Assembly (NCBI RefSeq): GCF_007923445.1
Contig: NZ_VOJI01000008.1
Location: forward strand, 1 to 64,000
Length of the DNA: 64,000 nucleotides
From: Puniceibacterium confluentis
GTDB taxonomy: Bacteria; Pseudomonadota; Alphaproteobacteria; Rhodobacterales; Rhodobacteraceae
Direction: 5' to 3'
Part shown: positions 18,073 through 27,124 of the stretch, piece after piece
Layout of the letters: every line of letters begins with the position of its first letter
Position numbering within the stretch: the first letter of the stretch is position 1
The notes under the pieces: model-generated
Seen by the model: only the letters and a program-made list of their open reading frames with translations
Told to the model about the DNA's origin: nothing
Database searches by the model: none
Position numbers and translations under genes: made by a program

Positions 18073-18352
18073 TGCCTCAGAGCCGGTGCCGCGGGCTTTG
18101 GTGTCACTGCAAAGGCCGCCAGCCAAAGACGGCCTCCGATGATGGAATCTCTGGCATCATTCTCTCGCCTGCCCCGTTCCGTGATCACGCCGCGACCCCC
18201 AGACCGGGATCGGGGCGCCAATCTGATCGGTCGGCCCGCGAAAATGATGTGGCGTCACCGGGTCGGTGGCATAGGTTCGGCGCAGGCAACGCGCGTACAG
18301 CACGGCGGACGGCTTCTTGCCGCCGCCGGATCGCAGGAACAATGAGGCCCCC

Positions 18353-20641
18353 ATGACAAAGTCCGACCCTGGGCGCATCGAGGATCCGAGATTTCTCACC
18401 GGGACGGGGCAGTTTGCCGACGACATCCGGATCGACGGGGCGCTGCATGCCATGTTCCTCCGCTCGGACAGGGCAGCGGGTCGCCTGATTGCGTTCGATG
18501 TGACAGACGCCAGGTCGGTGCCGGGTGTGATTGCCGTCCTGACCGCTGCCGATCTGGCGCAGGACGGGATAACGGCGCTTTTGCCGGACACCGACCCGCC
18601 GCGCCACGATGGCCTTGCAGGGGTGCGATCATCAAGACCATTCCTGTGTGATGATCGCATCCGCATGGTGGGCGAGGCGCTGGCTATGGTCGTGGGGGAC
18701 TCTTTGGCGGCCTGTCGCGCAGGGCTCGAGGCACTGGAGCCGGAGATTGCCGAGGAGACTGCCGTGGTCACCACCGTGCAGGCGCTGGCCCCGCAAGCTC
18801 CGCGCATCTGGCCGGGGGCTGTGGAGAATATCGCGTTCCTGCGGCGCTTTGGCGACCGGGACGCGGCGGCGCGGGCCATCGACGCGGCGGCGCACGTCAC
18901 CAGACTGGAGATGAATGTCAGCCGGGTGAGCGCCGCACCGCTGGAGCCGCGCGCTGCGCTGGCGCTGCCGGTCGGCGCAGGCTTGGAGCTGATCACCGGG
19001 ACCCAGAAACCGGCCTTGGTCCGTGCCCGCCTTGCAGAAGCGCTGCGGCTCGATCCGGCGCTGGTGCGGGTGCGCGTACCCGACATGGGCGGATCATTCG
19101 GGATGAAGGCCGGATTGCTGTGCGAGGATCTGCTGGTCGCCTGGGCGGCGCTGCGGTTGCAACGTCCGGTGCGCTGGACGGCGGACCGGGCAGAGTCGTT
19201 CCTGAGCGACGAACAGGCGCGCGACGTCCGGATCACGGCAGAGCTGGCGCTGGACAAGGATCACCGCTTTGCCGCGCTGCGGGCGCGATTGACGGTCAAC
19301 ATTGGCGCCTATTTTTCAGGCAAGTCCCTGGGCATGATCCGGAATATTGGCGGAATCGCAGGCGTCTACCAGACCCCCGCCTTTGACGTCGAGGTCGCGG
19401 GCATGTTCAGCCACACCTGCCCTATCGCGCCCTACCGTGGCAACGGTCGCCCCGAGGCGACCTATGCCATCGAACGGCTGGTGGACACCGCAGCGCGGGA
19501 ATTGGGGCTGGATCCGGTCGCGCTGCGGCAGAAAAATCTGGTCCGGGGCGATCAGATGCCCTGGGACACGGCGTTTGGCGGCACCTATGATTGCGGTGAT
19601 TTCGCCGCGACCCTCGACCGGGCGACGGTACTGGCCGACTGGCCGGGCTTTGCCGCGCGGCGCCGCGAGTCCGAAGCGCGGGGCCAGTTGAGAGGCATCG
19701 GTGTCGCAATGCCGATCGAGACGGCCGGCGGCCCTGCGAAGCGGCCGCGCCCCGATCGCGCCCTGGTCACGCTGCGGATCGACGGTCAGGTCGAGATCGC
19801 CACCGGCGCGGTGTCAAGCGGACAGGGATATGAGACCGCGATGCCGCGCATGGTGGCAAAGGTGCTTGGGATCCCGCCCGAGGCCCTCGGCTATTCCCAG
19901 GGCGACACCGCGACAGTGCCGGACGGGCGGGGCACGGGCGGTTCCGGTGGGGCGGCGGTCAGCGTGTCCGCGATGTTCCAAGCTGCGGGCCTTGCGCGTA
20001 CCAGGGCACTGGAACTGGCAGCACGGCTGCTGAAGGCTGCGCCAGACGAGGTCGCCCTGTCTGACGGCCTGTTCCGCCACGCCGGATCGAACCGGACTGT
20101 CAGCCTGGGCGATGTGGCCGCTGCCGCCGACCCGGTCCGGGGTCTGCGGATCGACCACAGTTTCAGGCCGCCGGGCGCCACCTACCCCAACGGCTGCCAT
20201 ATCGCCGAGGTCGAGATCGACCCGGAGACCGGCACCGTCACGCCGGTTGCCTATACGTCGGTCGAGGATGTCGGCACGGTTCTGAATCAGGCACTGGTCG
20301 ACGGCCAGCTGCATGGCGGTATCGTGCAGGGGATGGGGCAGGCACTGGTCGAGCGGTTGGTCCATGACGAGACCGGCCAGCTTCTGACCGCCAGCTTCAT
20401 GGACTATGCGATGCCACGCGCCGCAGATGTGCCCGGATTGACCCTCGACAGCCTGCCGGTGCCGACGGCGCTGAACCCGCTGGGTGCCAAGGGCGTGGGC
20501 GAAGCCGGCACGGTGGGCGCGCTGGTCGCCGTGATGAATGCTGTCAACGATGCGCTGGCCGGGGCCGGAGCCGGACCGCTGGATACGCCGGCAACGTCCC
20601 ACCGGGTCTGGGCCGCGCTCGATGCGGCAGGACGGACATGA
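18353..20641 (+). CDS. xanthine-dehydrogenase/CoxL-family molybdenum subunit, orphan
   Basis: A 762-residue large subunit of a molybdenum hydroxylase. An N-terminal aldehyde-oxidase a/b domain (RFLTGTGQFADDIRIDGAL near residues 10-29) precedes the molybdopterin domain with DMGGSFGMKAGLLCEDLL, APYRGNGRPEATYAIERLVD and the catalytic-Glu motif GAKGVGEAGTVGALVA near the C-terminus. The AYRCSFR loop of true CO dehydrogenase is absent, so an N-heterocycle or aromatic hydroxylase is more likely. Such enzymes need a [2Fe-2S] subunit and usually an FAD subunit; neither is encoded here. The start at 18353 follows GAGGCCCC. Confidence 0.87.
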   Translation: MTKSDPGRIEDPRFLTGTGQFADDIRIDGALHAMFLRSDRAAGRLIAFDVTDARSVPGVIAVLTAADLAQDGITALLPDTDPPRHDGLAGVRSSRPFLCDDRIRMVGEALAMVVGDSLAACRAGLEALEPEIAEETAVVTTVQALAPQAPRIWPGAVENIAFLRRFGDRDAAARAIDAAAHVTRLEMNVSRVSAAPLEPRAALALPVGAGLELITGTQKPALVRARLAEALRLDPALVRVRVPDMGGSFGMKAGLLCEDLLVAWAALRLQRPVRWTADRAESFLSDEQARDVRITAELALDKDHRFAALRARLTVNIGAYFSGKSLGMIRNIGGIAGVYQTPAFDVEVAGMFSHTCPIAPYRGNGRPEATYAIERLVDTAARELGLDPVALRQKNLVRGDQMPWDTAFGGTYDCGDFAATLDRATVLADWPGFAARRRESEARGQLRGIGVAMPIETAGGPAKRPRPDRALVTLRIDGQVEIATGAVSSGQGYETAMPRMVAKVLGIPPEALGYSQGDTATVPDGRGTGGSGGAAVSVSAMFQAAGLARTRALELAARLLKAAPDEVALSDGLFRHAGSNRTVSLGDVAAAADPVRGLRIDHSFRPPGATYPNGCHIAEVEIDPETGTVTPVAYTSVEDVGTVLNQALVDGQLHGGIVQGMGQALVERLVHDETGQLLTASFMDYAMPRAADVPGLTLDSLPVPTALNPLGAKGVGEAGTVGALVAVMNAVNDALAGAGAGPLDTPATSHRVWAALDAAGRT

Positions 20642-20952
20642 CCGCCGGGCGGTCGCGGTGATGGGCGCGCCGGCCTGTTGGGTCCATGTCCCGGGCAGGA
20701 CATCCTTTTACCCCAAGCCGGAAGAGTGGGCGCGGATTGTCAGGGCCCTCGGACCACGTTGGGTCCGCGTGGACGGTGCTCGGGGGCACGCCGCCGCTTA
20801 CTCACGGCTGGATCACGTCCCCGGTCTGTCTGCATGGTGGACCGGGGCGCTGGCATGGGACTTGTACTCACCAAGGCACTGTAGCAAAAGTTTCGGCGGG
20901 CAGTTCCCGCGTTGAAGCGCCCTCAGTTGAAAGGGAGGACCTTGCAACCGCC
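20642..20952. other. 311-bp gap without a recognised gene
   Basis: Overlapping open frames run through this stretch in all three plus-strand frames, but none resembles a known family or has a good ribosome site. GGGAGG at 20933-20938 precedes the LysR start by about 14 bases. The region probably contains the promoter of the regulator gene. Confidence 0.4.
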
Positions 20953-22203
20953 ATGACGGATCCCGACCGCGAAAAACTTCAGGTCTTCTTGCCGAGCCTT
21001 ACACAGTTGCGTGCGTTCTACGAAGTCGCGCGGCTGACCAGTATCTCGGGGGCCGCGGACTATCTGCGGCGATCACAATCGGCGGTCACGCAGTCGGTTC
21101 AGAAACTCGAGAGCGAGCTGGGTGTGACGCTGTTCGATCGCACCAGCGCGGGTTCCTACCTGACCGATATGGGCCGCATCCTCGAAAGCAGGATCGACCG
21201 TTGCTTTGACCGGATCCGGTCTGCGGTCGAGGCGCTTCTGATCGAGAACGGCGACGACCCGGCCCCTGCCGACGCAATGGCCCGGCGGATCACCCGCGCG
21301 CAGATCCTCGCCCTGACGGCAGTGCATGAGCACGGCTCTTTCGCTTTGGCCGCGCGGCATGTGCAAGTCTCGCTGACGTCGCTGCACCGCTCGGCCCGGA
21401 CGCTGGAAAAGCAGCTTGGCCGCGAATTGCTGGTCAATTCGGCGCAGGGGGTCACGACCAACAGTGTCGGCGGGAAGCTGTCGAACCAGTTGCTGCTGGC
21501 GATCCGCGAACTGGAGTGGGCAGCCGAGGAAATACGCTCGCAGCAGGGCATCTATCGCGGCCGCATCGCGGTGGGCACACTGCTGCTGGCCGGAAACCCC
21601 TTTGTTGCGGTGCGGCTGGATGATTTCGTGACCCGCCATCCCGGCGTTCTGGTGCAGCTGATCCACGGATCATACGACGAATTGCTGGCCAAGCTGCGCG
21701 GCGGTTCGATTGATTTCCTGGTCGGACTGTTGAAAAATCCGCCACCGACCGACGATGTCGCCGAAGAAGGGCTGGCCAAGGATCCGTATGTGATCTGCGT
21801 GCGAAACGGTCATCCGCTGGTTGCGCGCGGGTCGGTGCGGGTCGAGGATCTGCGCGCTGCCGAATGGATCTCGCCCCGGCCCAGTTCGCTGCGGCGCGGC
21901 ACCTACGAAGAGATATTCTCGGGCGGCCCACTGCCTGAATCGGGCGTCGAGACACATTCCTTGCTGACGCTTCTGGTGCTGTTGGAACGCAGTGACCGAA
22001 TGGCGCTGATGACCCGGTCCGAACTGGCGCTGAACCGGCGTCTTGGCGGCCAACTGACCGAGCTGGGGTTTGCCGTGGATGCCGTGCCCCCGGAGATCGG
22101 CATCACCACGCGGGCCAACTGGAAGCCGCCATTGTTGCAGCGCAGTTTTCTGGCGGCCCTGCGCGCTACTCCGGCCGATGAAGGTTTGCCTTCGGAACCG
22201 TGA
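20953..22203 (+). CDS. LysR-type regulator with tandem HTH domains, copy 2
   Basis: A 416-residue paralogue of the regulator at 11538-12803. HTH 1 occupies residues 14-74 (LRAFYEVARLTSISGAADYL, RRSQSAVTQSVQKLE) and HTH 2 residues 113-174 (RAQILALTAVHEHGSFALAA, QVSLTSLHRSARTLEKQLGR); the effector domain follows. Both copies share the same spacing between the two HTH units. It lies 222 bp before the second amidohydrolase gene, which it probably controls. ATG 20953 is the first codon before clear homology. Confidence 0.9.
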   Translation: MTDPDREKLQVFLPSLTQLRAFYEVARLTSISGAADYLRRSQSAVTQSVQKLESELGVTLFDRTSAGSYLTDMGRILESRIDRCFDRIRSAVEALLIENGDDPAPADAMARRITRAQILALTAVHEHGSFALAARHVQVSLTSLHRSARTLEKQLGRELLVNSAQGVTTNSVGGKLSNQLLLAIRELEWAAEEIRSQQGIYRGRIAVGTLLLAGNPFVAVRLDDFVTRHPGVLVQLIHGSYDELLAKLRGGSIDFLVGLLKNPPPTDDVAEEGLAKDPYVICVRNGHPLVARGSVRVEDLRAAEWISPRPSSLRRGTYEEIFSGGPLPESGVETHSLLTLLVLLERSDRMALMTRSELALNRRLGGQLTELGFAVDAVPPEIGITTRANWKPPLLQRSFLAALRATPADEGLPSEP

Positions 22204-22424
22204 TCGCGACCGCTGCGGTCCGGCATTCTAAAAATATGATGGATGCGAACCCTAATGGGATTTGATCGTGGCGGTTGTCGCGGTCATCTCTGATGGGCCG
22301 GGTGTCACCAAAGCCCAGGCCGGGTGATGGCGCATCGCTTCGGCACCGTGCCGTCCTTCCGGGACCGATCACGGCAGGGCAATGACGGGATGAGGGCGCA
22401 GGACAGCAACATGGAGAACAACAC

Positions 22425-23282
22425 GTGACAATCGTCGACATTCACCCGCACATCGTCTCGCCCGATACAGATCATTACCCGATCACGCCTATTGGCGGAA
22501 AACGATCGGACTGGTCTGACAAGCACTCGGTCGATCTGGAAACCATGATCGCCGCCATGGACGCGGCCGGGGTGGACAAGGCCGCAGTTGTGCATTCCTC
22601 GACCACCTATGGCTTTAACTGCGAATACGTCGCGGATTCGATTGCAAGATATCCGGATCGGCTGACCGGCGTGTTCTCGATTGATGTGCTTGCTCCGGAT
22701 GCCGTCGAAAAGATGAAAAAATGGGTCGGCCTGAACATGACCGGGATGCGGATCTTTTCGCGTGGTTCGACGCTGAAGGGCGCGGTTCTGGCCATCGACG
22801 ATCCGGCCATCGGGCCTTGTTATGACTTTGCGGCAGAGATCGCCATGCCGGTCGTGTCGAACGTCACCATCGACAAGTTCAGCCAGCTTGAAAACGTGCT
22901 GAAGCAGTTCCCCGATACGATCCATGTCGTCGATCACCTCGGCAGTGCCGACTTTTCCGAAGGGTTCGACGCGGCAAAGGCGCTGTTCGATCTGGCGAAA
23001 TATCCAAACCTGTATCTCAAGGTCTCGTCGCGCAACTTCACCAAGGCCCGCGATCAGGGCAATGCCGACAGCGTCTTTCCGAAACTGGTGTCGGAATTCG
23101 GCGCCGACAGGATGGCCTGGGCGTCGAACTATCCCGCAAACACCGGGACACTTGGCGACTTGCTCGATCTTGCGCGCGGCTGCTTGCAGGCGGTTTCCAA
23201 GAACGACCAGGTTCAAATCCTGGGCGGGACCGCACAAAAGCTGTATCCGGTTCTGGCCGACAATCAGTCCGTCACGGCCTGA
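22425..23282 (+). CDS. amidohydrolase-2 family hydrolase, copy 2
   Basis: A 285-residue paralogue of the hydrolase at 8493-9347. The two share the start MTIVDIHPHIVSPDT and PITPIGGKRSDWS almost unchanged, then VDKAAVVHSSTTYGF and MRIFSRGSTLKGA. HxH is at residues 7 and 9, VVDHLGSADF gives the strand His, and WASNYPAN again has Asn in place of the usual strand-8 Asp. GGAGAACAAC lies just before the GTG/ATG start region. It probably performs the same or a parallel hydrolysis. Downstream lies a broken dienelactone hydrolase gene. Confidence 0.83.
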   Translation: MTIVDIHPHIVSPDTDHYPITPIGGKRSDWSDKHSVDLETMIAAMDAAGVDKAAVVHSSTTYGFNCEYVADSIARYPDRLTGVFSIDVLAPDAVEKMKKWVGLNMTGMRIFSRGSTLKGAVLAIDDPAIGPCYDFAAEIAMPVVSNVTIDKFSQLENVLKQFPDTIHVVDHLGSADFSEGFDAAKALFDLAKYPNLYLKVSSRNFTKARDQGNADSVFPKLVSEFGADRMAWASNYPANTGTLGDLLDLARGCLQAVSKNDQVQILGGTAQKLYPVLADNQSVTA

Positions 23283-23357
23283 GACAGGCACCAAGGCACG
23301 GCAGTTCCGCACTCCTGCGCAGTCGACAAAGTCAAAGTTGATTGAGGGAGACGGCTT

Positions 23358-23870
23358 ATGCCGGAGATCTTGAGCATATCGGTCGCCGAAAGCCCGATGG
23401 AGGCTTTCCTATATCGACCGCCAGGCGCGGGCCCGCACCCGGCGGCTGTGTAGTGCCAGCATATTCCCGGCGCTCATGCGTGGATCGAGACGGACGTCTT
23501 CATCATGGCGACGGCAGAGCGCTACGCTGCCGCAGGCTATGTTGTGGTGGTGCGTTTCATCTTTCGCTGGTGGCCCAAGACGGAAGGCATCGAGGGCACG
23601 CGCGACGGATTTCGCGACGACTGGACCGAAAGCGATCTTCAGGCCACGGTCGACCTTCCGGAACGCAGCGAAGGGGTCGATCCGGCTCGGATTGCGATCG
23701 TCGGGCATTGTTGGGGGGACGTGTCGCCTGGATGGGCGCCGCGACCGACGACCGATACGCGGCCTGTGTTGTCTTTTGCGGCGGTCGGATCCGGCTGTGG
23801 CCGGACAGCCGCCCGGCCATCGACCGCGCAGCCAATATCCGCTGCCCGGTCGCGGGGGACTTCGGGATGT
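23358..23870 (+). pseudogene. dienelactone hydrolase family pseudogene
   Basis: ATG 23358 opens MPEILSISVAESPMEAFLYR, a typical dienelactone hydrolase start, 13 bases after GAGGGAGA. An in-frame TAG at 23451 interrupts the QHIPGAHAWIETD segment. The frame continues through ATAERYAAAGYVVVV and FRWWPKTEGIEG to the nucleophile motif VGHCWG near 23700-23716. There a one-base deletion in a G-run shifts the frame; GGRVAWMGAATDDRYAACVV continues in the next frame. The C-terminal third is missing, replaced by IS481 sequence. This gene is inactive. Confidence 0.88.
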
Positions 23871-24650
23871 TCACTCCCGGCCTCTGGTGGATCGGGTCGA
23901 GGATGAACCGGTCTGACTCTGCAGTCCGGAATTTGCAGATGTACCCGCAGGGGATGAGGCCGCCGATGGTCTTGGGCCTGCGGGCGAAGTTGCAGGCTGC
24001 CGTGAAGTCGGCGAGGTGCATGCGCAGCTGATCGTTGCTGTCGTACTGGTAGCGCTTTGGCCGAGTATAAATGGTGTTCCGGTTCTGGGGCTGCTCGGAG
24101 AACTGGATGCCGCTATCTGTGAGAGTGGTGTGGAGTTCGTAAGGCACGGCTTCGCGCAAGTGCTGCAGGAACTCCCAGGCCGTGCGCCGGCCAGCCTTTT
24201 CAACGAGTTGGGTCACAGTGAACTTGTTGGTAGGCGCGGTATGCCGTGCCATTGCAGCCACCGATGAAGCGCCGAGCGCGACAGATGTGGGATCGACGGC
24301 TGCAAGGCGTAGAGGCAGTCATCGAGCGGCAGCAGCGTATGGCGTCGGAATGCCACGATGCTGCTTCCTCGGCCTCGGTCAGAACCGATTAGCGCGGCTC
24401 TCTCGGCCCGGTTGTCAAATCTTCGACCGTTGACCGCTTCCGCCACTTTGCAACGGTCCTGGGATTGATGCCCAGCTCCCGGCTCAGCGCCGCGGTCGCA
24501 GCTTGCCCCTCTCGGGATCATGCTTCGCATAACCTTGCCGGGAAATGGTTCGCTGCAATGCTCTGACGGCGTGCGTGCCCTCTCGGCAGATTTGCCGTGC
24601 AAATCGCCTGCCCGGTAACAGTACGTGGCGCTGCCGTGCCGAACTTGTCC
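23866..24650 (-). mobile_element. IS481-family transposase remnant
   Basis: Minus-strand fragments of one transposase can be pieced together: GQVRHGSA and ATAALSRELGINPRTVAKWR (N-terminal HTH, about 24650-24450), FRRHTLLPLDDCLYALQPSI (24340 region), then AVPYELHTTLTDSGIQFSEQ joined to RYQYDSNDQLRMHLADF and CDRFILDPIHQRPGVN near 23871. Several frameshifts are present and the DDE core between GIQF and YQYD is deleted, so it cannot transpose. It interrupts the dienelactone hydrolase gene on one side and the TctC pseudogene on the other. Confidence 0.85.
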
Positions 24651-24691
24651 CAATAATGCCTCCTTCCATTCCCGAGAAAGGATCGGCACCA

Positions 24692-25515
24692 TCAAGCCGT
24701 GGGATCAAACACCTGGTCGCCCACTTCCTGCGCGGTGCCTTTGGGAAAGAGGTAAAAGTAGCTGTACTGAAACGCCACGTCGTATCCCTGCTCGGCAATC
24801 GTCGGCGCGTCAGGCAGTGCCGCGGTGCGGGCCTCGGACAGGCTGCCCAGGCCGCGCAGCTCTCTGTTGTCAAAATAGGGTTTCACCTGGCCAAGCGGGT
24901 TTTGCGAAACATCGACGTTTCCACCCAGAACAGCCGCGAGCCGGTCGGCGGAACCGCCGACATCGACAAAGTTGAACCCTGCACCCGTGTTGTTCAGCAG
25001 GGCGCCGACAAGATAGGTGGTGGCACCCGTATTGGGTGTGAGGCCAAATGCACCCGGATCCTCCTTGGTGGCGTCGATCAGGTCGCTCATGCTCTGCCAG
25101 GGAGCATCGGCCTTGACGACGAGAATGCCGCCCGGCTCCCGGCCTGAAATGCCTGCAAGTTCAACATCGCGCCAAGAAAAGCGTCAGGCCCGAGGCGGTG
25201 TTCACCATCATCGCGGTGTGGAACAGCAACACGGTCTGACCATCCGCAGCGGCTTCCTTTGCCTGTCGGGCGCCGATCGATCCCCCCGGCGCCAGTGACA
25301 TTGATCACCGGCATGGCAACACCAAGGAACGGTTCAAGGCACTTTGGCTGCACCCGGGCGTGAAAGTCGGTGTGGCCGCCCGCGCCGTAGGGCACGACGA
25401 TCTGGATGGGTCCGCTGGGCCACTGGTCCTGCGCCGTCGCGCTGCCAGGCACTGTCACTGTACAAGCGGCGGCAATGCCGAAAACCGTGCTGAAAATACC
25501 TTGGATGATGCGAGT
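24692..25515 (-). pseudogene. TTT solute-binding protein (TctC) pseudogene
   Basis: A TctC/Bug reading frame in three pieces on the minus strand. The signal peptide and N-terminus (SATAQDQWPSGPIQIVVPYG, about 25515-25290) change frame near 25280 into ARQAKEAAADGQTVLLFHTA. A second shift near 25170-25100 leads into the last piece MSDLIDATKEDPGAFGLTPN through DAPTIAEQGYDVAF. GGGGAGGAC lies before an ATC where a start codon would be expected. The final lobe is missing at the IS481 boundary. It is a dead paralogue of the gene at 2775-3812. Confidence 0.85.
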
Positions 25516-25925
25516 GTCCTCCCCAAACCTGGGCGATGGCAGGTCACGCTCTGTGACCTTGGCCACCGGTAGTTGGCCCCACCGATACGGTCCAATGTTA
25601 CAGAGGGATTGACCGATACCTTTCCTGTAACGAACCGGCGCGATGGAGGCCCCTGACATTGCCGTCCTGCATGGGCGCCAGCTTGCCGGGACCAAACCAA
25701 AAATCGAAGGCGCTATTCGGAAGAAACTTGATTGATGCGGCCGACACACCATATCACGTGGGCGCATCTGCGCGATCAACCGGTGACCGGGCCCCTCTGG
25801 CGGAAGTGGCGGCGCTTTCGCGATGTCGGCACCTGAATCTTCCAGCCGCCTGGAACAAACAGAACATGGTACAAGGGACACTCCTCCGTACGGAGGCAAA
25901 TCGCAGGGATGCGACCGGTCGCAGC
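25516..25925. other. gap upstream of DUF475 gene with a 14-bp palindrome
   Basis: No gene is recognised. A perfect palindrome CCTCCGTACGGAGG lies at 25883-25896, 29 bases before the DUF475 start, where an operator or start-proximal hairpin would be placed. The rest of the stretch is ordinary sequence and should hold the promoter. Confidence 0.45.
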
Positions 25926-26966
25926 ATGCTGTCTTACTTCAAATGGGCCTTTATCGTCACCGGACTGGGTATTCTGCTCGGAGCCTGGCTGGGCTGGGTG
26001 ACCACCGGCACCCTGGCAGGCACACTGGCAATTGTTTTCATCTGTGCCGTGCTCGCAGTGCTTGAAATCTCGTTGTCGTTCGACAACGCCATCGTCAATG
26101 CAAACAAGCTGAAGCGGATGCGGCCGGAATGGCAGCGGCGGTTTCTGACCTGGGGCATTCTCATCGCCGTTTTCGGGATGCGGATCGTCTTTCCGCTGCT
26201 GATCGTTGTCATCGCCGCCAACATCGGCCCCTGGCAGGCGGTGATGCTCGCCGCGGCCCGGCCCGAGGAATACGCCCGGATCACGTACGAGGCCCAACTG
26301 CCCATTGCGGCCTTTGGCGGCGCCTTCCTGATGATGGTCGGGCTCAGCTTCTTTTTCGATCATGAAAAAGACGTGCACTGGATCCAGTGGCTCGAGCGGG
26401 GCGTGGCGAAATACGCCACCATTCGCGGCATCGAAGTCGCCTTTGTCCTGCTTGTGACCATGGGCTTCTCGAGGTTGCTGGAAGGGCCAGATGTGCAGGT
26501 ATTCTTTTCCGCCGCCGTCTGGGGGTTGCTGACCTTCCTGCTGGTCGAGGTCATCGGCGGCTTGCTCGACAGCGCTCAATCCACGCTGGGGACGGCGGCG
26601 AAGGGCGGGGTCGGCGCATTCCTCTATCTCGAGGTGCTGGATGCTTCCTTCAGCTTTGACGGCGTGATCGGCGCCTTCGCGCTCAGCCAGAACCTCTTCG
26701 TGATCGCGATCGGCCTCGGGATCGGTGCGATGTATGTGCGCTCGATGACCATCATGCTGGTCGAGAAAGGCACGCTCGTCCAGTATCGTTTCCTCGAACA
26801 CGGCGCCTTCTACGCCATCATTGCCCTTTCCATCGTGATGTTCGCACAGTCCGTCATCCACGTACCCGAAGTTGTCACCGGCCTCGGAGGCGCGGCACTG
26901 ATCGGTGTGTCGCTCTGGTCGTCAAGGCGCTGGAACAGGTCGAACGGTGTCGCACCCCAGCAGTGA
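25926..26966 (+). CDS. DUF475 (TerC-like) integral membrane protein
   Basis: A 346-residue protein with about nine hydrophobic helices, of the DUF475 family related to TerC membrane proteins. The conserved acidic-membrane motifs LEISLSFDNAIVNANKLKRM (residues about 46-65) and LEVLDASFSFDGVIGAFALS (about 237-256) are both present; they are thought to bind metal ions. FFFDHEKDVHWIQWLE lies in the central loop. The start at 25926 is where homology begins; an upstream ATG would add about 20 polar residues. A role in metal (Mn or other) export or tellurite-type stress is known for relatives but not proven for this one. Confidence 0.88.
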   Translation: MLSYFKWAFIVTGLGILLGAWLGWVTTGTLAGTLAIVFICAVLAVLEISLSFDNAIVNANKLKRMRPEWQRRFLTWGILIAVFGMRIVFPLLIVVIAANIGPWQAVMLAAARPEEYARITYEAQLPIAAFGGAFLMMVGLSFFFDHEKDVHWIQWLERGVAKYATIRGIEVAFVLLVTMGFSRLLEGPDVQVFFSAAVWGLLTFLLVEVIGGLLDSAQSTLGTAAKGGVGAFLYLEVLDASFSFDGVIGAFALSQNLFVIAIGLGIGAMYVRSMTIMLVEKGTLVQYRFLEHGAFYAIIALSIVMFAQSVIHVPEVVTGLGGAALIGVSLWSSRRWNRSNGVAPQQ

Positions 26967-27031
26967 TGGATACCAAGGCAATAAATGGCGACTGCATGTC
27001 TGACAGACCCAACTGAGACTTTGCCCTGCCC

Positions 27032-27067
27032 CCCGCTGGTCCCTCGTTCATAACGAGGGTCAGCGGG
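27032..27067. terminator. strong hairpin between convergent genes
   Basis: CCCGCTG at 27032-27038 pairs with CAGCGGG at 27061-27067, and CCCTCGTT (27041-27048) with AACGAGGG (27052-27059) around a CAT loop; one T is bulged. The 16-bp stem lies between the ends of the DUF475 gene and the scpB-like gene. There is no U-tract, but position and strength suggest a bidirectional terminator. Confidence 0.55.
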
Positions 27068-27124
27068 TTGGTGCTCTGCTCCCGGCCCCGTCGGTTCCGC
27101 GCCGAACCGGCAAAAACGCGGGGA

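Noticed and set aside
20686-20952. N-terminal extension of the second LysR protein by 89 residues
   Set aside because: The extension has no similarity to the paralogue or to LysR proteins; homology begins at the ATG at 20953.
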